A DNA stretch of 64,000 nt from contig NZ_LTDM01000043.1 of the NCBI RefSeq assembly GCF_001940565.1, positions 62,001 to 126,000 of the forward strand, read 5' to 3'. Both the position numbers and the translations under genes were made by a program. The stretch's first letter is position 1. Every line of letters begins with the position of its first letter. Under the pieces are notes generated by a model. That model had not been told where the DNA came from, searched no databases, and saw only the letters and a list, made by a program, of their open reading frames with translations. Below are positions 29,055 through 41,745 of the stretch, piece by piece. Source of the DNA: Tissierella creatinophila DSM 6911. GTDB taxonomy: Bacteria; Bacillota; Clostridia; Tissierellales; Tissierellaceae.

Positions 29055-30248
29055 TTAACCTAAAACTTTAGTTACTACTCCTGAACCTACTGTTCTTCCA
29101 CCTTCACGGATTGAGAATCTTAGTCCTTCTTCTATTGCTATTGGAGTTATAAGTTCTATTATAAACTTTGCGTTATCTCCTGGCATTACCATCTCTATAC
29201 CTTCTTCAAGTTGTATATCTCCCGTTACATCTGTTGTTCTAAAGTAAAATTGTGGTCTGTATCCGTTAAAGAATGGAGTATGTCTTCCACCTTCTTCTTT
29301 TGATAGAACGTAAACTTCTGATTCGAATTTCGTAAAAGGCTTTATTGATTTTGGTTTTGCTAATACTTGACCTCTTTGAATTTCTTCTCTTTGTACTCCT
29401 CTTAGAAGTGCTCCTATATTGTCTCCTGCTTGTGCTTCATCTAGTAGTTTTCTAAACATCTCTACTCCTGTTACTACTACTGTTCTTGCTTCATCTGCTA
29501 AGCCTACGATTTCTACGCTTTCGCCTGTTTTTACTATTCCTCTTTCTACTCTTCCTGTTGCTACTGTTCCTCTTCCTGTAATTGAGAATACATCCTCTAC
29601 TGGCATTAGGAACGGCTTATCTGTATCTCTTATTGGTGCTGGAATCCATTCATCTACTGTTTCCATTAGTGCTAGAACTTTATCTCCCCATGGTCCTGCT
29701 GGGTCTTCTATTGCTTTTAGAGCAGATCCTACTGTGATTGGTGTGTTGTCTCCATCAAAGTCATAGTCAGATAGTAGTTCTCTTACTTCCATCTCTACTA
29801 GTTCGATTAGCTCTTCGTCATCTACTTGGTCTTCTTTGTTTAGGAATACTACCATTTTAGGTACTCCTACGTTTCTTGATAGTAGGATGTGTTCTCTAGT
29901 TTGTGGCATTGGTCCATCTGCAGCGGAAACTACTAGGATTGCTCCATCCATTTGTGCTGCTCCTGTTATCATGTTCTTTACGTAGTCCGCGTGACCTGGA
30001 CAGTCTACGTGTGCGTAGTGACGGTTTTCAGTTTCGTATTCTACGTGAGAAGTTGAAATTGTTATTCCTCTTTCTCTCTCTTCTGGTGCTTTGTCTATAT
30101 TTGCATAGTCTATTGATTCACCTGATCCAAATCTATTGTGTAGTACCATTGTTATTGCTGCTGTTAAAGTTGTTTTACCGTGGTCTACGTGACCTATTGT
30201 TCCAATATTTACATGTGGTTTTGTTCTTTCAAATTTTGCTTTTCCCAT
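29055..30248 (-). CDS. tuf: Elongation factor Tu (copy 1)
   Basis: 397 residues. G1 GHVDHGKT, G3 DCPGHADY, G4 NKED, effector-region [15 protein letters not shown], domains 2 and 3 complete. Delivers aminoacyl-tRNA to the ribosome. Lies after fusA as in the str operon. The protein is identical to that of the second copy at 44904-46097; I count about six silent base differences between them. Confidence 0.98.
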   Translation of the reverse strand: MGKAKFERTKPHVNIGTIGHVDHGKTTLTAAITMVLHNRFGSGESIDYANIDKAPEERERGITISTSHVEYETENRHYAHVDCPGHADYVKNMITGAAQMDGAILVVSAADGPMPQTREHILLSRNVGVPKMVVFLNKEDQVDDEELIELVEMEVRELLSDYDFDGDNTPITVGSALKAIEDPAGPWGDKVLALMETVDEWIPAPIRDTDKPFLMPVEDVFSITGRGTVATGRVERGIVKTGESVEIVGLADEARTVVVTGVEMFRKLLDEAQAGDNIGALLRGVQREEIQRGQVLAKPKSIKPFTKFESEVYVLSKEEGGRHTPFFNGYRPQFYFRTTDVTGDIQLEEGIEMVMPGDNAKFIIELITPIAIEEGLRFSIREGGRTVGSGVVTKVLG

Positions 30249-30276
30249 TTCTTTTTTCTTCCTCCTTAGGTAATGA

Positions 30277-32346
30277 TTATTTCTTTCCTACTACTTCTTC
30301 TAATATACTCTTTGGCACTGGCTCATAGTGGTCAAACTGCATTGAATATACTCCTCTTCCTTGAGTGTTTGAACGAAGATCTGTAGCGTAACCAAACATC
30401 TCAGCTAGCGGAACATATGCATTTACTACTTGTGCTCCACTTCTTAATTCCATGCCCTCTATTCTACCTCTTCTTGAACTAACATCTCCCATAACATCAC
30501 CCATATACTCTTCAGGTATAATTACTTCTACCTTCATCATAGGTTCTAATAATACAGGACCTGCTTTTGCCATACCTTGTTTGAATCCCATAGAAGCAGC
30601 TATTTTAAATGACATTTCGTTTGAGTCTACGTCATGGTATGATCCATCATAAAGAGTAACTTTTACATCTAATACTGGGAATCCTCCGATTATACCAGAT
30701 TGCATAGCTTCTTGAATTCCAGTGTTAATTGAATTTATATATTCCTTTGGTACTGATCCACCAACTGTAGCATTTACAAATTCATAGCCTTTTCCAGCTT
30801 CCTGTGGATCTAATTTTAATTTAACGTGACCATATTGTCCACGTCCACCAGATTGTTTTACATATTTTCCTTCTGCTTCTACATTTTTAGAAATAGATTC
30901 TTTATATGCAACTTGTGGATTACCTACATTAGCTTCTACTTTGAACTCTCTTAAAAGTCTATCTACAATTATCTCTAAGTGTAACTCACCCATACCGGCA
31001 ATTATAGTCTGACCTGTCTCTTCATCAGTATATGTTCTAAATGTAGGATCTTCTTCAGCAAGTTTTGCAAGTGCCGCCCCTAGTTTATCTTGACTAGCTT
31101 TAGTTTTAGGCTCTATAGCTACATGGATTACTGGTTCTGGGAATACCATATTCTCTAAGATTATTGGATCATCCTCATCGCAAAGCGTATCTCCAGTTCC
31201 TGTATTTTTAAGTCCTACTATAGCAGCTATATCTCCTGCATAAACTTCTTCTACTTCTTCTCTTTTGTTAGCATGCATTAAAAGTAGTCTTCCAACTCTT
31301 TCCCTTTTGCCTTTTGTAGAGTTTAATATATAACTTCCTGATTTTATACTTCCAGAGTAAACTCTAAAGTATGCAAGTTTACCTACATAAGGATCTGTTG
31401 CTATTTTGAAAGCTAAGGATGAGAATGATGCATCATCATCTGCTTCTCTTGTAAGTTCTTCTTCTAAATCTATGCTCGTACCAACAACAGCTGGTATATC
31501 AATCGGTGAAGGTAGATAAGATATTATAGCATCTAGTAAAGGCTGTACACCTTTATTTTTATAAGCAGTACCACATAATACAGGAGTGATTTCTACTTTA
31601 AGAGTAGCAGTTCTAATACCTTCCATGATTTCTTCAGTTGTGAATTCTTCACCTTCAAGATATTTTTCCATTAATTTTTCATCATGCTCAGAGATTGCCT
31701 CTATAAGTTTTTCTCTATATTCAGCAGCTAATTCTTTTAAATCTTCTGGAATGTCTATTACCTCTATGTTTTCACCTAAGTCGTCATTATAAACTCTAGC
31801 ATTCATATTAACTAAGTCTATAATACCTTTAAAGTCATCTTCTGCCCCTATAGGTAATTGTATTGGAACAGGGTTTGCCTTAAGTCTATCTTCAATCATT
31901 CCAACACCTCTAAAGAAGTCTGCTCCGTTTATATCCATTTTGTTTATAAATGCTAAACGTGGTACATTGTATTTGTCGGCTTGTCTCCATACTGTTTCAG
32001 ATTGAGGCTCTACCCCACCCTTAGCACAAAATACAGCTACTGCTCCATCAAGCACTCTAAGGGATCTTTCAACTTCAACCGTAAAATCCACATGGCCTGG
32101 TGTGTCGATAACGTTAATTCTATGGTCATCCCACATACAAGTAGTAGCAGCTGAAGTAATTGTAATACCTCTTTCTTGCTCTTGTTCCATCCAGTCCATT
32201 TGGGCTCCACCCTCATGAGTTTCACCTATTTTGTGTATTTTACCTGTATAAAATAAAATTCTTTCGGTGGTGGTTGTTTTTCCTGCATCAATATGAGCCA
32301 TTATGCCTATGTTTCTAGTTTTCTTTAGTGAAATTGTTCTTGGCAC
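30277..32346 (-). CDS. fusA: Elongation factor G
   Basis: 689 residues, starting at GTG after AAGGAGG. GTPase motifs [20 protein letters not shown] and NKMD are intact; domains II-V follow with the tip loop of domain IV near [15 protein letters not shown]. Catalyses translocation. Between rpsG and tuf. Confidence 0.98.
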   Translation of the reverse strand: MPRTISLKKTRNIGIMAHIDAGKTTTTERILFYTGKIHKIGETHEGGAQMDWMEQEQERGITITSAATTCMWDDHRINVIDTPGHVDFTVEVERSLRVLDGAVAVFCAKGGVEPQSETVWRQADKYNVPRLAFINKMDINGADFFRGVGMIEDRLKANPVPIQLPIGAEDDFKGIIDLVNMNARVYNDDLGENIEVIDIPEDLKELAAEYREKLIEAISEHDEKLMEKYLEGEEFTTEEIMEGIRTATLKVEITPVLCGTAYKNKGVQPLLDAIISYLPSPIDIPAVVGTSIDLEEELTREADDDASFSSLAFKIATDPYVGKLAYFRVYSGSIKSGSYILNSTKGKRERVGRLLLMHANKREEVEEVYAGDIAAIVGLKNTGTGDTLCDEDDPIILENMVFPEPVIHVAIEPKTKASQDKLGAALAKLAEEDPTFRTYTDEETGQTIIAGMGELHLEIIVDRLLREFKVEANVGNPQVAYKESISKNVEAEGKYVKQSGGRGQYGHVKLKLDPQEAGKGYEFVNATVGGSVPKEYINSINTGIQEAMQSGIIGGFPVLDVKVTLYDGSYHDVDSNEMSFKIAASMGFKQGMAKAGPVLLEPMMKVEVIIPEEYMGDVMGDVSSRRGRIEGMELRSGAQVVNAYVPLAEMFGYATDLRSNTQGRGVYSMQFDHYEPVPKSILEEVVGKK

Positions 32347-32400
32347 AATTTTTCCTCCTTATAATTTCGTAAGCCCCATCCACACCTTTAAAACGATATA

Positions 32401-32871
32401 TTACCATCTATAGTGTGCGAAAGCCTTGTTAGCTTCGGCCATCTTGTGAACTTCTTCTCTTTTCTTAACACTTGCTCCTACTCCATTTGCAGCATCAAGA
32501 AGCTCTTTGGCTAATCTATCAACCATGTTCTTCTCTCCTCTTTTTCTTGAGTAAGTTACTAACCATCTAAGTCCTAATGTTTCTCTTCTATCTGCTCTAA
32601 CTTCTATTGGAACTTGATAAGTTGCTCCACCTATTCTTCTAGCTTTTACTTCTAATACAGGCATGATATTGTTTAATGCTCTATAAAACACTTCTAGAGA
32701 ATCTTCACCTGTCTTTTCACCTATATCTGTTAAAGCGTCATAAACTATAGCTTGAGCAGTTCCTTTTTTACCATCTAACATTATGTTATTTATTAATTTA
32801 GTTATGATCACATCATCGTATATCGGATCTGGCATAACTTGTCTTTTTGGTACATGTCCTTTTCTTGGCAC
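32401..32871 (-). CDS. rpsG: 30S ribosomal protein S7
   Basis: 156 residues from a GTG start ([20 protein letters not shown]), preceded by GGAGGG. Primary 16S 3-prime domain binder; in E. coli it also represses the str operon by binding between rpsL and rpsG. A 118-base structured spacer precedes it here. Confidence 0.98.
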   Translation of the reverse strand: MPRKGHVPKRQVMPDPIYDDVIITKLINNIMLDGKKGTAQAIVYDALTDIGEKTGEDSLEVFYRALNNIMPVLEVKARRIGGATYQVPIEVRADRRETLGLRWLVTYSRKRGEKNMVDRLAKELLDAANGVGASVKKREEVHKMAEANKAFAHYRW

Positions 32872-32989
32872 TTTTCTTCCCTCCTTAACTATGAAAAAGT
32901 AGATTCATTGGTACTCGGTAATCTTGTTACCGTCTGTGCGCTGAATACAATCTATATTAACGGAATAAGTATTCCTGCACTTTACACAA
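32872..32989 (-). promoter_or_regulatory. Structured rpsL-rpsG spacer, candidate S7 site
   Basis: This gap is far longer than the 10-30 bases common elsewhere in the cluster. On the minus strand it can form GGAAT/ATTCC (32962-32975) and CGGTAA/TTACCG (32916-32932) hairpins enclosed by complementary AGATT/AATCT flanks. The position matches the E. coli S7 translational operator. Confidence 0.4.
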
Positions 32990-33409
32990 TTATTTTTTAA
33001 CTTTAGCTTTTTTAACACCATATTTTGATCTAGACTGTTGTCTTCCATCAACTCCGGCAGTATCTAAACTACCTCTTACAATATGGTATCTAACACCTGG
33101 TAAGTCTTTAACTCTTCCACCTCTTATAAGAACAACACTATGTTCTTGTAAGTTGTGTCCTATTCCTGGGATGTAAGCCATAACTTCAAATCCATTTGTA
33201 AGTCTTACTCTGGCAACTTTTCTTAGTGCTGAGTTAGGCTTTTTAGGAGTTACAGTTCTTACAGCAACACATACACCTCTTTTTTGTGGTGAGTTAACAG
33301 TTGTTTCTTTCTTTTTTAAAGTATTTAAGTTTACTCCTAAAGCTGGAGTCTTAGATTTAGAAACAAGACTTTTCCTACCATGTCTAATCAATTGATTGAT
33401 TGTTGGCAT
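32990..33409 (-). CDS. rpsL: 30S ribosomal protein S12
   Basis: 139 residues from [20 protein letters not shown]. The loop [20 protein letters not shown] carries the lysine that is mutated in streptomycin resistance; the wild-type PKKPNSA is present. ATG at 33409 is chosen over TTG one codon upstream. Decoding-centre protein, first of the rpsL-rpsG-fusA-tuf block. Confidence 0.97.
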   Translation of the reverse strand: MPTINQLIRHGRKSLVSKSKTPALGVNLNTLKKKETTVNSPQKRGVCVAVRTVTPKKPNSALRKVARVRLTNGFEVMAYIPGIGHNLQEHSVVLIRGGRVKDLPGVRYHIVRGSLDTAGVDGRQQSRSKYGVKKAKVKK

Positions 33410-33428
33410 CAAGGCACCTCCTTATAAT

Positions 33429-33671
33429 TTATATTAGTAATGCAGCGGTAGCTGCATTAATATCAATTCCACATGCATCTCCCAAATCTTTCATTGTACT
33501 AACTTTAATAATTGGGATTTGCTCTTTTTCGCAAAGTGCTAAAATTTCATCTTTAACCTTTTTCTCAGCATCCTCTGCTATATAGACGATACTAGCTGTA
33601 GAAGAGAAAATCGCTCTTTTAACTTGATTTAATCCAACTACTTTTTTATCATCTTCTAATCTTTCGGTCAT
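33429..33671 (-). CDS. rplGB: L7Ae-family K-turn-binding protein (RplGB/YbxF-like)
   Basis: 80 residues from MTERLEDDKKVVGLNQVKRA. The L7Ae/L30e fold is indicated by VGLNQVKRAIFSSTASIVYIAEDA and the C-terminal CGIDINAATAALLI. Binds kink-turn RNA; found between rpoC and rpsL in Bacillus as well. The shorter ATG start is chosen because AGGTGG precedes it, while the GTG 4 codons upstream overlaps that site. Confidence 0.9.
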   Translation of the reverse strand: MTERLEDDKKVVGLNQVKRAIFSSTASIVYIAEDAEKKVKDEILALCEKEQIPIIKVSTMKDLGDACGIDINAATAALLI

Positions 33672-33697
33672 AAACTTTCCCACCTTTAAAACATTTT

Positions 33698-33731
33698 AAA
33701 GATTATGTGGCATGTGCACCACATAATCTTT
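33698..33731 (-). promoter_or_regulatory. 13-bp hairpin before rplGB with an overlapping alternative fold
   Basis: AAAGATTATGTGG and CCACATAATCTTT pair perfectly around an 8-base loop. There is no T-run after it, so it is not a typical terminator. Directly downstream CTTTAAAATGTTTTAAAG is palindromic and includes the rplGB Shine-Dalgarno region; its CTTT is shared with the first hairpin, so the two folds compete. Confidence 0.5.
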
Positions 33732-33777
33732 ATGTCACTAGATTAATATAAAGTTTACACACTCACTTATTTTACCA

Positions 33778-36700
33778 TCAGTTATTTTCTATGTCAATAG
33801 AATTTTCTTCTAAAAGCTTAATATTTTCTTCTGCAATAAGTTCTACATTTCTATATCTTTTCATTCCAGTACCTGCAGGGATCAGTTTACCTATGATGAC
33901 ATTTTCTTTAAGTCCCAATAGATAGTCTTCTTTACCTTTTATAGCAGCATCTGTAAGAACTTTTGTAGTCTCTTGGAAAGAAGCGGCAGAAAGGAATGAA
34001 TCAGTTGCAAGCGAAGCTTTAGTTATACCAAGAAGAGTTCTCTCTCCATTTGCAGGAGTTCCTCCTTGTGATATTACATCTGCATTCTTCTTTTCAAATT
34101 CATGGAAGTTTACTAAACTTCCAGGCAACATATCAGTATCCCCTGCATCTTCAATCTTTATTCTAGATAGCATTTGTCTAATTATTATTTCAACGTGCTT
34201 ATCATTTATATCTACACCTTGAAGCCTATATACTCTTTGAACTTCTTTTACTATATAGTTTTGAACTCCTCTTATACCTTTTATCTTTAAGATATCATGA
34301 GGATTTACAGATCCTTCAGTAAGCTCATCTCCAGCTTCTACAAAGTCTCCTTTTTTAACTTTTATTCTTGAGCCATAGACTATATTATAGGTAGCTACCT
34401 CTCCATCGTTGGCAGTTATAACTACCTCTTTCTTTTTCTTTGTCTCTTGAATACTAACTTCTCCAGATATCTCTGAAATTATCGCAAGACCTTTGGGTTT
34501 TCTAGCCTCAAACAACTCCTCAACCCTTGGAAGACCTTGGGTTATATCTGATGCTGATGCAACTCCTCCTGTATGGAATGTTCTCATTGTAAGCTGCGTT
34601 CCTGGCTCTCCTATTGACTGAGCTGCTATAATTCCTACAGCCTCTCCCATTCCAACTGGTTCACCTTTTGCTAGATTTATTCCATAACAATGGGCACACA
34701 CTCCAAATTTAGCATGACAGCCTAGTACAGATCTAACTTTTACTTCCTTTATACCAATATTTTCTATAAAAGCAGCCTCTATCTCTGAAATCATTTCGTT
34801 TTTATAAACTATAACAGATCCATCCTCTGGATTTATGATATCTTCAAATGCATATCTTCCATCCAATCTATCTTTTAACTCTTCTATAACTTCATTGCCG
34901 TCTCTAAAAGTTTTTACAGGTAAAAACTCATCAGTGCCACAGTCTTCTTCTCTTACTATTACATCTTGACTTACATCTACTAGTCTTCTAGTTAGATATC
35001 CTGAGTCTGCAGTTCTTAAAGCAGTATCGGCAAGTCCCTTTCTAGATCCGTGAGTAGAAACGAAGAATTCAAGTACTGATAGACCTTCTCTAAAGTTAGC
35101 CTTTACAGGAACTTCTATAGTTCGGCCCGATGCACTTGCCATAAGTCCCCTCATACCAGCAAGTTGTCTTATTTGGTTTTTACTACCTCTAGCTCCAGAA
35201 ACCGCCATTATATACATGTTGTTTTCAGAATCCAGATTATCCATCAACACATCTGTTACTTCATCTGTTGTTCTATTCCAAATTTCTATTACTTTTTCAT
35301 ATCTCTCCTCATCCGATATAAGTCCTCTTCTATATGACTTTTCAAATTTTTCTACTTCCACTTCTGCTTTTCTGATAAGTTCATGTTTTTCTTGAGGCAC
35401 ATATATATCTCCAATAGATACAGTTACAGATCCTATTGTAGAATAATGAAAACCAGTATGTTTTATATAGTCAAGCACCTCAGATGTAAGAGTGTTTCCA
35501 TGTTTTCTAAAGCATCTTTCGACTACATTACTTAATTTATTTTTATCAACTACATCATTTACTTCTAATGAATAAGGATCTTGCGTCCTATCTACAAAGC
35601 CTAAGTCTTGAGGTATGTTCTGATTTAATATAAATCTACCTACTGTACTTTCTACCAACTTCCCTCTATCGGTATCATTTAATTTAATCCTTACTTTTAC
35701 AGTTGCATGTATACCTACTTCCTTATTGTAATAAGCAAGCAACATTTCATCGTAATCTTTAAATATTTTACCTTCACCTATTTCTCCATCTCTTTCCATA
35801 GTCATATAATAACTACCAAGCACCATATCCTGAGTAGGAGTTGTTATAGGCTTACCATCCTTAGGAGCTAGAATATTATTAGTAGATAACATAAGAAGTC
35901 TAGCTTCAGCTTGCGCTTCGGTCGAAAGGGGAACATGAACTGCCATTTGATCTCCGTCAAAATCTGCGTTATAAGCTGTACAAACTAAAGGATGAAGCTT
36001 TATAGCCTTACCTTCTACTAGTACTGGTTCAAAAGCTTGTATACCAAGTCTATGAAGCGTAGGGGCTCTATTTAATAGTACAGGGTGATCTTTTATTATT
36101 ACATCAAGTACATCCCACACTTCTGGTTTTACCCGCTCTACCATTCTTTTAGCAGATTTTATATTATGAGCATGACCTTGTTTTACAAGTTCTTTCATAA
36201 CAAAAGGCTTAAATAATTCAAGAGCCATTTTCTTTGGAAGTCCACACTGATAAAACTTAAGATCAGGCCCTACAACTATTACAGATCTACCAGAATAGTC
36301 TACTCTTTTACCAAGAAGGTTTTGCCTAAATCTTCCTTGTTTTCCCTTTAACATATCTGATAGAGATTTTAAAGGTCTATTTCCAGGTCCTGTTACAGGT
36401 CTACCACGTCTACCATTATCTATAAGAGCATCTACTGCCTCTTGTAGCATTCTTTTCTCATTTCTAACTATGATATCTGGTGCTCCTAAATCTAGAAGTC
36501 TTTTTAGTCTATTATTTCTATTTATAACTCTCCTATAAAGATCGTTTAAGTCAGAAGTTGCAAATCTTCCACCATCTAATTGAACCATAGGACGAAGATC
36601 AGGAGGGATAACAGGTATTACATCTAAAATTATCCATTCGGGTCTATTTCCCGAACCTCTAAAACCTTCCACAACTTCTAATCTTCTGGTGATTCTTATT

Positions 36701-37308
36701 CTTTTTTGTCCTGTGGCATCTTTAAGCCCTAATTTTAACTCTTTAGATTCTTCCTCTAAATCAATTTTAGCTAAAAGAATCTTCATAGCTTCTGCACCCA
36801 TCATAGCTTTAAATTTGCCAGGATATTTTTCTTGATAATCTCTATACTCCGTTTCAGAAAGTAATTGCTTTTCATAAAGAGGCGTATCTCCTGCATCTAT
36901 AACTATATAAGAGGCAAAATAAAGCACTTTTTCTAAAGCTCTTGGACTCATATCTAATATAAGTCCCATCCTACTTGGAATTCCTTTAAAATACCAAATA
37001 TGAGAAACTGGGGCTGCAAGTTCTATATGTCCCATTCTTTCTCTTCTTACTTTGGACTTAGTAACTTCTACACCACATCTATCACAAACAATACCTTTAT
37101 ATCTTATTCTTTTATACTTACCGCAATGGCACTCCCAATCTTTAGTAGGTCCAAAGATTTTTTCACAAAACAATCCTTCTTTTTCAGGTTTTAAAGTTCT
37201 GTAATTAATAGTTTCCGGTTTCTTAACTTCTCCTTTAGACCACTGTCTAATCTTTTCTGGGGAAGCCAATCCAATTCTAATTGAGTCAAAAGTATTTAGT
37301 TCAAACAA
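33778..37308 (-). CDS. rpoC: DNA-directed RNA polymerase subunit beta-prime
   Basis: 1176 residues. N-terminal zinc cluster (CHCGKYKRI ... CDRCG), catalytic NADFDGD near residue 450 binding the active-site magnesium, second zinc cluster CGTDE ... [13 protein letters not shown] near 860-930, and the trigger-loop region [18 protein letters not shown]. Full length for Firmicutes. 38 bases after rpoB. Confidence 0.98.
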   Translation of the reverse strand: MFELNTFDSIRIGLASPEKIRQWSKGEVKKPETINYRTLKPEKEGLFCEKIFGPTKDWECHCGKYKRIRYKGIVCDRCGVEVTKSKVRRERMGHIELAAPVSHIWYFKGIPSRMGLILDMSPRALEKVLYFASYIVIDAGDTPLYEKQLLSETEYRDYQEKYPGKFKAMMGAEAMKILLAKIDLEEESKELKLGLKDATGQKRIRITRRLEVVEGFRGSGNRPEWIILDVIPVIPPDLRPMVQLDGGRFATSDLNDLYRRVINRNNRLKRLLDLGAPDIIVRNEKRMLQEAVDALIDNGRRGRPVTGPGNRPLKSLSDMLKGKQGRFRQNLLGKRVDYSGRSVIVVGPDLKFYQCGLPKKMALELFKPFVMKELVKQGHAHNIKSAKRMVERVKPEVWDVLDVIIKDHPVLLNRAPTLHRLGIQAFEPVLVEGKAIKLHPLVCTAYNADFDGDQMAVHVPLSTEAQAEARLLMLSTNNILAPKDGKPITTPTQDMVLGSYYMTMERDGEIGEGKIFKDYDEMLLAYYNKEVGIHATVKVRIKLNDTDRGKLVESTVGRFILNQNIPQDLGFVDRTQDPYSLEVNDVVDKNKLSNVVERCFRKHGNTLTSEVLDYIKHTGFHYSTIGSVTVSIGDIYVPQEKHELIRKAEVEVEKFEKSYRRGLISDEERYEKVIEIWNRTTDEVTDVLMDNLDSENNMYIMAVSGARGSKNQIRQLAGMRGLMASASGRTIEVPVKANFREGLSVLEFFVSTHGSRKGLADTALRTADSGYLTRRLVDVSQDVIVREEDCGTDEFLPVKTFRDGNEVIEELKDRLDGRYAFEDIINPEDGSVIVYKNEMISEIEAAFIENIGIKEVKVRSVLGCHAKFGVCAHCYGINLAKGEPVGMGEAVGIIAAQSIGEPGTQLTMRTFHTGGVASASDITQGLPRVEELFEARKPKGLAIISEISGEVSIQETKKKKEVVITANDGEVATYNIVYGSRIKVKKGDFVEAGDELTEGSVNPHDILKIKGIRGVQNYIVKEVQRVYRLQGVDINDKHVEIIIRQMLSRIKIEDAGDTDMLPGSLVNFHEFEKKNADVISQGGTPANGERTLLGITKASLATDSFLSAASFQETTKVLTDAAIKGKEDYLLGLKENVIIGKLIPAGTGMKRYRNVELIAEENIKLLEENSIDIENN

Positions 37309-37346
37309 GGAGCACTTCTCCTTTCTATAATAAATTAATTAGGAAT

Positions 37347-40300
37347 TTAATAATCTTCATCTTCGTCTTCATAATCTTCATCCTCTAGTTCTAAAGGTTC
37401 TTCATCTTCTTCGTCTTCTTCGTCTTCATCTTCTTCATCTTCTTCCATAAGGAACCCTAAAGGTAAATCTTTTCCAAGCCTTTTTATTCCTTTAACAGTA
37501 GATGATTTTCCTTCTTCGACATCTTCTGAACTAAGGTCTTCTCCAATAAGTTCTAAATCAGTTAATTCATCTTCTACAGATTCTTTAAGTTCTATTTCAG
37601 CTTTATCTTCACTTAGAACTTTTATATCTAGTGCTAAGCTTTGCAACTCTTTTATAAGAACTTTAAAGGATTCTGGGATTCCAGGTTCTGGAATATTTTC
37701 GCCCTTTACTATAGCTTCATAAGTTTTTACTCTACCTACTATATCATCTGACTTAACAGTAAGTATCTCTTGTAGAGTATGAGCTGCTCCATAGGCCTCT
37801 AAAGCCCAAACTTCCATTTCCCCAAACCTTTGTCCACCAAACTGTGCTTTACCTCCTAGAGGCTGTTGTGTAACTAAGGAATATGGACCAGTAGACCTTG
37901 CATGTATCTTGTCATCTACAAGGTGATGAAGTTTTAGCATATACATATATCCAACAGTTACAGGATTGTCAAAGAATTCTCCATTTCTACCATCACGAAG
38001 CTTAATTTTACCATCTTCTGGGTATCCTGCTTCTTTTAGAGCCTCCATAATATCATATTCGTTTGCTCCATCAAATACGGGAGTTGCTATATGCCATCCA
38101 AGTTTTTTAGCTGCAAGTCCTAAATGTACTTCTAAAACTTGACCCAGGTTCATACGTGAAGGAACTCCTAGGGGGTTTAATACTATTTGAACTGGAGTAC
38201 CATCTGGTAAATAAGGCATATCTTCTTCAGGTAATATCCTAGATATTACACCTTTATTTCCATGACGACCACACATTTTATCTCCAACGCTTATCTTTCT
38301 CTTAGTGGCTACATATACTTTTACAGTTTGATTTACGCCTGGAGAGAGTTCGTCTCCATTATCTCTAGAGTAAATCTTTACATCAACTATAATTCCTGCT
38401 TCACCGTGAGGAACTCTTAGAGAAGTATCTCGAACTTCACGAGCTTTTTCACCAAATATAGCTCTTAGTAGCCTTTCTTCAGCTGTAAGTTCAGTTTCTC
38501 CTTTTGGAGTAACCTTACCAACTAATATGTCTCCTGCTCCAACTTCTGCTCCAATTCTTATAATTCCTCTATCATCAAGATCTTTTAACATATCTTCTCC
38601 AACGTTTGGAATGTCTCTAGTAATCTCTTCAGAACCCAGTTTAGTATCTCTTGCTTCGGATTCATATTCCTCAATATGCACTGAAGTTAAAGCATCTTCT
38701 ATAACAAGTTTTTCACTAAGAAGTATAGCATCCTCATAGTTATAACCTTCCCAAGTCATAAATGCAATTAATATATTCTTTCCTAAGGCAATTTCACCTA
38801 AATCTGTACTTGGTCCATCAGCCATAACTGTACCACGACTTACCTTTTCACCCTTCTTTACCATAGGTCTTTGGTTTATAGTAGTACCTTGATTAGATCT
38901 TTTAAACTTTAACAATTTGTATCTATCTATTTTTCCATCAGAATCACGTTTTACTAGGATTTCATCCGCGCTTACTTTTTCTATCACTCCATCGGCAGTA
39001 GAAACTACTACGACTCCGGAGTCTTTAGCCGCTCTATATTCAATACCAGTACCTATTATTGGAGCTTCAGCTTTTAAAAGAGGCACTGCTTGTCTCTGCA
39101 TGTTCGCGCCCATAAGTGCTCTATTAGCATCATCATTTTCTAAAAACGGAATCATAGCAGCTCCAATTGATACAAGTTGTTTTGGAGATACGTCCATGTA
39201 ATCTATTTCTCTACTTGGAAATATATCTACTACTCCATTTTTACCACGAGCTACTACTCTTTGGTTCGCAAATTTATTGTCTTCTGTTAACGGCTCATTT
39301 GACTGAGCAATTATAAATTCATCTTCTAAATCGGCAGTTAAATACTCTATCTCACCTGTAGTTCTACCTTCACCTTTTTCAACTTTTCTATAAGGTGCCT
39401 CTAAAAATCCATATTCATTTATAGTGGCATAAGTTGTAAGCGATGTTATAAGTCCTATATTTGGTCCTTCAGGTGTTTCTATAGGGCACATTCTTCCATA
39501 GTGGGAATGATGCACATCTCTTACTTCAAATCCTGCTCTATCACGACTAAGTCCACCTGGTCCTAGTGCTGACATTCTTCTTTTATGAGTAAGTTCTGCT
39601 AAAGGATTTGTCTGATCCATAAACTGTGAAAGTTGAGAGCTTCCAAAGAACTCTTTAATAGATGCAACTACTGGACGAATGTTTATAAGTGCTTGAGGAG
39701 TGGCTACATCGACATCTTGAATAGTCATTCTTTCTCTAACTACCCTCTCCATTCTAGATAATCCAATTCTAAATTGATTTTGTAGTAATTCTCCTACTGA
39801 TCTAAGCCTTCTATTTCCTAAATGATCTATATCATCTGTATGTCCCACACCACTAAATAATCCAAACTCATAGTTTACGCTAGCAACTATATCGTCAATT
39901 ATAATATGTTTTGGTGATAATTCCTTTATTCTATCTATTATTGCAGTCTTTAATTCTTCTTCATCTTCAATAGTTTCTATAAGTTCTTTCATAAGTGGAT
40001 AATGAACTTTTTCCTTTAAACCTAATTCTTCTAAGGAAAATGGTAAGTCAAATGCTTTTACACTTACAAAGTTGTTTCCAACTACTCTAATCCTCTTATT
40101 TTCAATCAATATATCTACTACATTGATGCCAGCATTTTCTATTTCTATTGCCTGATTTCTAGTAATTTTTTCACCTTTTGCTATGATTATTTCTCCTGTT
40201 TCAGAGTTTACTATGTCATCGGCAGCTGTTCTATCATAGATTCTATTAAATAATGCTAGCTTTTTATTGAATTTATATCTACCTACTTTTGCTAAGTCAT

Positions 40301-41090
40301 ATCTTCTAGGATCAAAGAACATGTTTGTGATAAGGGATTTTGCACTGTCAACTGTAGGCGGCTCACCCGGTCTTAGTTTTTTATATATCTCAAGCAATGC
40401 TTCTTCTTCTGTAGTAGTATTGTCTTTATCTAAAGTCTTTAATACTTGTTCCGTTTCTCCTAATACCTCTATGATTTGATTATTACTAACAATGTTTAAG
40501 GCTCTTAGTAATATAGTGATAGGAATCTTTCTAGTTCTGTCAATTCTAACATAGACTATATCATTGGAATCAGTTTCATATTCAAGCCATGCTCCTCTAT
40601 TAGGAATAATAGTTGCAGCATATAGCCTTTTACCAGTTTTATCTATGCTCTCCGTATAATAAGATCCAGGAGAACGTACTAATTGACTTACTACAACCCT
40701 TTCAGCTCCATTAATAATAAATGTACCTTTCTCGGTCATTAAAGGTAAGTCACCCATAAATACTTCTTGTTCTTTTACTTCACCTGTTTCTTTATTTATA
40801 AGTCTTACCTTGACTTTTAATGGTGCAGAATAATTTGCATCTCTTTCTCTTGCTTCATCCTCATCATATTTTAAAGAATCTTCAATATGATAATTGACAA
40901 ATTCTAAAATGAGATTACCTGTATAGTCTTGAATTGGTGAAATATCATCAAAAACTTCCTCTAGACCTTCTTTTATAAACCATTCGTAGGAAGAGTTTTG
41001 TACTTCGATTAGATCAGGTAGATCTAAAACTTCATGAATACGCGAGTAACTCATCCTGATGCGTTTCCCAAGTGTTACAGGATGTACCAT
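37347..41090 (-). CDS. rpoB: DNA-directed RNA polymerase subunit beta
   Basis: 1247 residues from [20 protein letters not shown]. The rifampicin-pocket sequence [20 protein letters not shown] is wild type, and the C-terminal [15 protein letters not shown] and [20 protein letters not shown] blocks are present. The last 40 residues are almost wholly Glu and Asp ([20 protein letters not shown] then [12 protein letters not shown]), a tail beyond the conserved core. ATG at 41090 chosen over an upstream GTG by family alignment. Own promoter at 41232-41260. Confidence 0.97.
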   Translation of the reverse strand: MVHPVTLGKRIRMSYSRIHEVLDLPDLIEVQNSSYEWFIKEGLEEVFDDISPIQDYTGNLILEFVNYHIEDSLKYDEDEARERDANYSAPLKVKVRLINKETGEVKEQEVFMGDLPLMTEKGTFIINGAERVVVSQLVRSPGSYYTESIDKTGKRLYAATIIPNRGAWLEYETDSNDIVYVRIDRTRKIPITILLRALNIVSNNQIIEVLGETEQVLKTLDKDNTTTEEEALLEIYKKLRPGEPPTVDSAKSLITNMFFDPRRYDLAKVGRYKFNKKLALFNRIYDRTAADDIVNSETGEIIIAKGEKITRNQAIEIENAGINVVDILIENKRIRVVGNNFVSVKAFDLPFSLEELGLKEKVHYPLMKELIETIEDEEELKTAIIDRIKELSPKHIIIDDIVASVNYEFGLFSGVGHTDDIDHLGNRRLRSVGELLQNQFRIGLSRMERVVRERMTIQDVDVATPQALINIRPVVASIKEFFGSSQLSQFMDQTNPLAELTHKRRMSALGPGGLSRDRAGFEVRDVHHSHYGRMCPIETPEGPNIGLITSLTTYATINEYGFLEAPYRKVEKGEGRTTGEIEYLTADLEDEFIIAQSNEPLTEDNKFANQRVVARGKNGVVDIFPSREIDYMDVSPKQLVSIGAAMIPFLENDDANRALMGANMQRQAVPLLKAEAPIIGTGIEYRAAKDSGVVVVSTADGVIEKVSADEILVKRDSDGKIDRYKLLKFKRSNQGTTINQRPMVKKGEKVSRGTVMADGPSTDLGEIALGKNILIAFMTWEGYNYEDAILLSEKLVIEDALTSVHIEEYESEARDTKLGSEEITRDIPNVGEDMLKDLDDRGIIRIGAEVGAGDILVGKVTPKGETELTAEERLLRAIFGEKAREVRDTSLRVPHGEAGIIVDVKIYSRDNGDELSPGVNQTVKVYVATKRKISVGDKMCGRHGNKGVISRILPEEDMPYLPDGTPVQIVLNPLGVPSRMNLGQVLEVHLGLAAKKLGWHIATPVFDGANEYDIMEALKEAGYPEDGKIKLRDGRNGEFFDNPVTVGYMYMLKLHHLVDDKIHARSTGPYSLVTQQPLGGKAQFGGQRFGEMEVWALEAYGAAHTLQEILTVKSDDIVGRVKTYEAIVKGENIPEPGIPESFKVLIKELQSLALDIKVLSEDKAEIELKESVEDELTDLELIGEDLSSEDVEEGKSSTVKGIKRLGKDLPLGFLMEEDEEDEDEEDEEDEEPLELEDEDYEDEDEDY

Positions 41091-41231
41091 AAAAAAATTC
41101 ACCCCTCATTAAACTAAAATATCCAAAAGCATTAAACACTTTTGGTAATACATCTAAACTATTTAATAATATTGACCTTTCGAATATATTTTATACAAAA
41201 GGTCATATTATTCCTCATTATGCAATAAATT

Positions 41232-41260
41232 ATGATATCATATTTGAAACTTTAAGTCAA
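41232..41260 (-). promoter_or_regulatory. Promoter of rpoB-rpoC
   Basis: TTGACT, 17 bases, TATCAT on the minus strand, between the rplL terminator and rpoB. The leader downstream holds two hairpins: GACCTTT/AAAGGTC (41174-41204) and CCAAAAG/CTTTTGG (41123-41145). Confidence 0.7.
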
Positions 41261-41286
41261 ATACTTTATTAATAAATGTTAAAATA

Positions 41287-41315
41287 AAAAAGGCTCTCTT
41301 TCTGAAAGCCTTTTT
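41287..41315 (-). terminator. Terminator or attenuator after rplL
   Basis: AAAAAGGCT and AGCCTTTTT pair around a 10-base loop, followed by TTTTTATTTT on the minus strand. Located 12 bases after the rplL stop, so rpoBC depends on readthrough or its own promoter. Confidence 0.75.
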
Positions 41316-41326
41316 ATATTTTTTGC

Positions 41327-41710
41327 TTATTTTAATTCTATACTTGCTCCAACTTCTTCTAATTTAGTTTTCATTTCCTCTGCTTCTTCTTTTGAAACTC
41401 CTTCTTTAACTGCTTTTGGAGCGTTATCTACTAATTCTTTAGCATCTTTTAAGCCTAATCCAGTTATTTCTCTAACAACTTTTATAACTTTGATTTTTTG
41501 ATCTCCTGCTGATGCTAACATAACATCAAACTCGCTTTTCTCTGCTGCTGCTGGAGCTGCTTCTCCTGCTGCTGCTGGAGCTGCTGCTGCCATAGGAGCT
41601 GATGCACTAACACCAAATTCTTCTTCTAAAGCTTTTACTAGTTCTGATAACTCTAATACTGTTAAATTTTTTACTTCTTCCATTAAGTTTGTTACTTTTT
41701 CATTTGCCAT
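41327..41710 (-). CDS. rplL: 50S ribosomal protein L7/L12
   Basis: 127 residues: N-terminal dimerisation domain, an Ala/Pro/Glu hinge ([20 protein letters not shown] near 38-57) and the C-terminal factor-binding domain ([20 protein letters not shown]). Stalk protein that recruits translation factors. Cotranscribed with rplJ. Confidence 0.98.
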   Translation of the reverse strand: MANEKVTNLMEEVKNLTVLELSELVKALEEEFGVSASAPMAAAAPAAAGEAAPAAAEKSEFDVMLASAGDQKIKVIKVVREITGLGLKDAKELVDNAPKAVKEGVSKEEAEEMKTKLEEVGASIELK

Positions 41711-41745
41711 TTTTTATAATACCTCCAATAGTTTTTTAATTTAAT

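Noticed and set aside
37350-37450. Repetitive CTTCATCTTCGTCTTC tract that looks like a tandem repeat
   Set aside because: It is the coding sequence of the acidic RpoB tail, made of Glu and Asp codons; not a separate repeat element.
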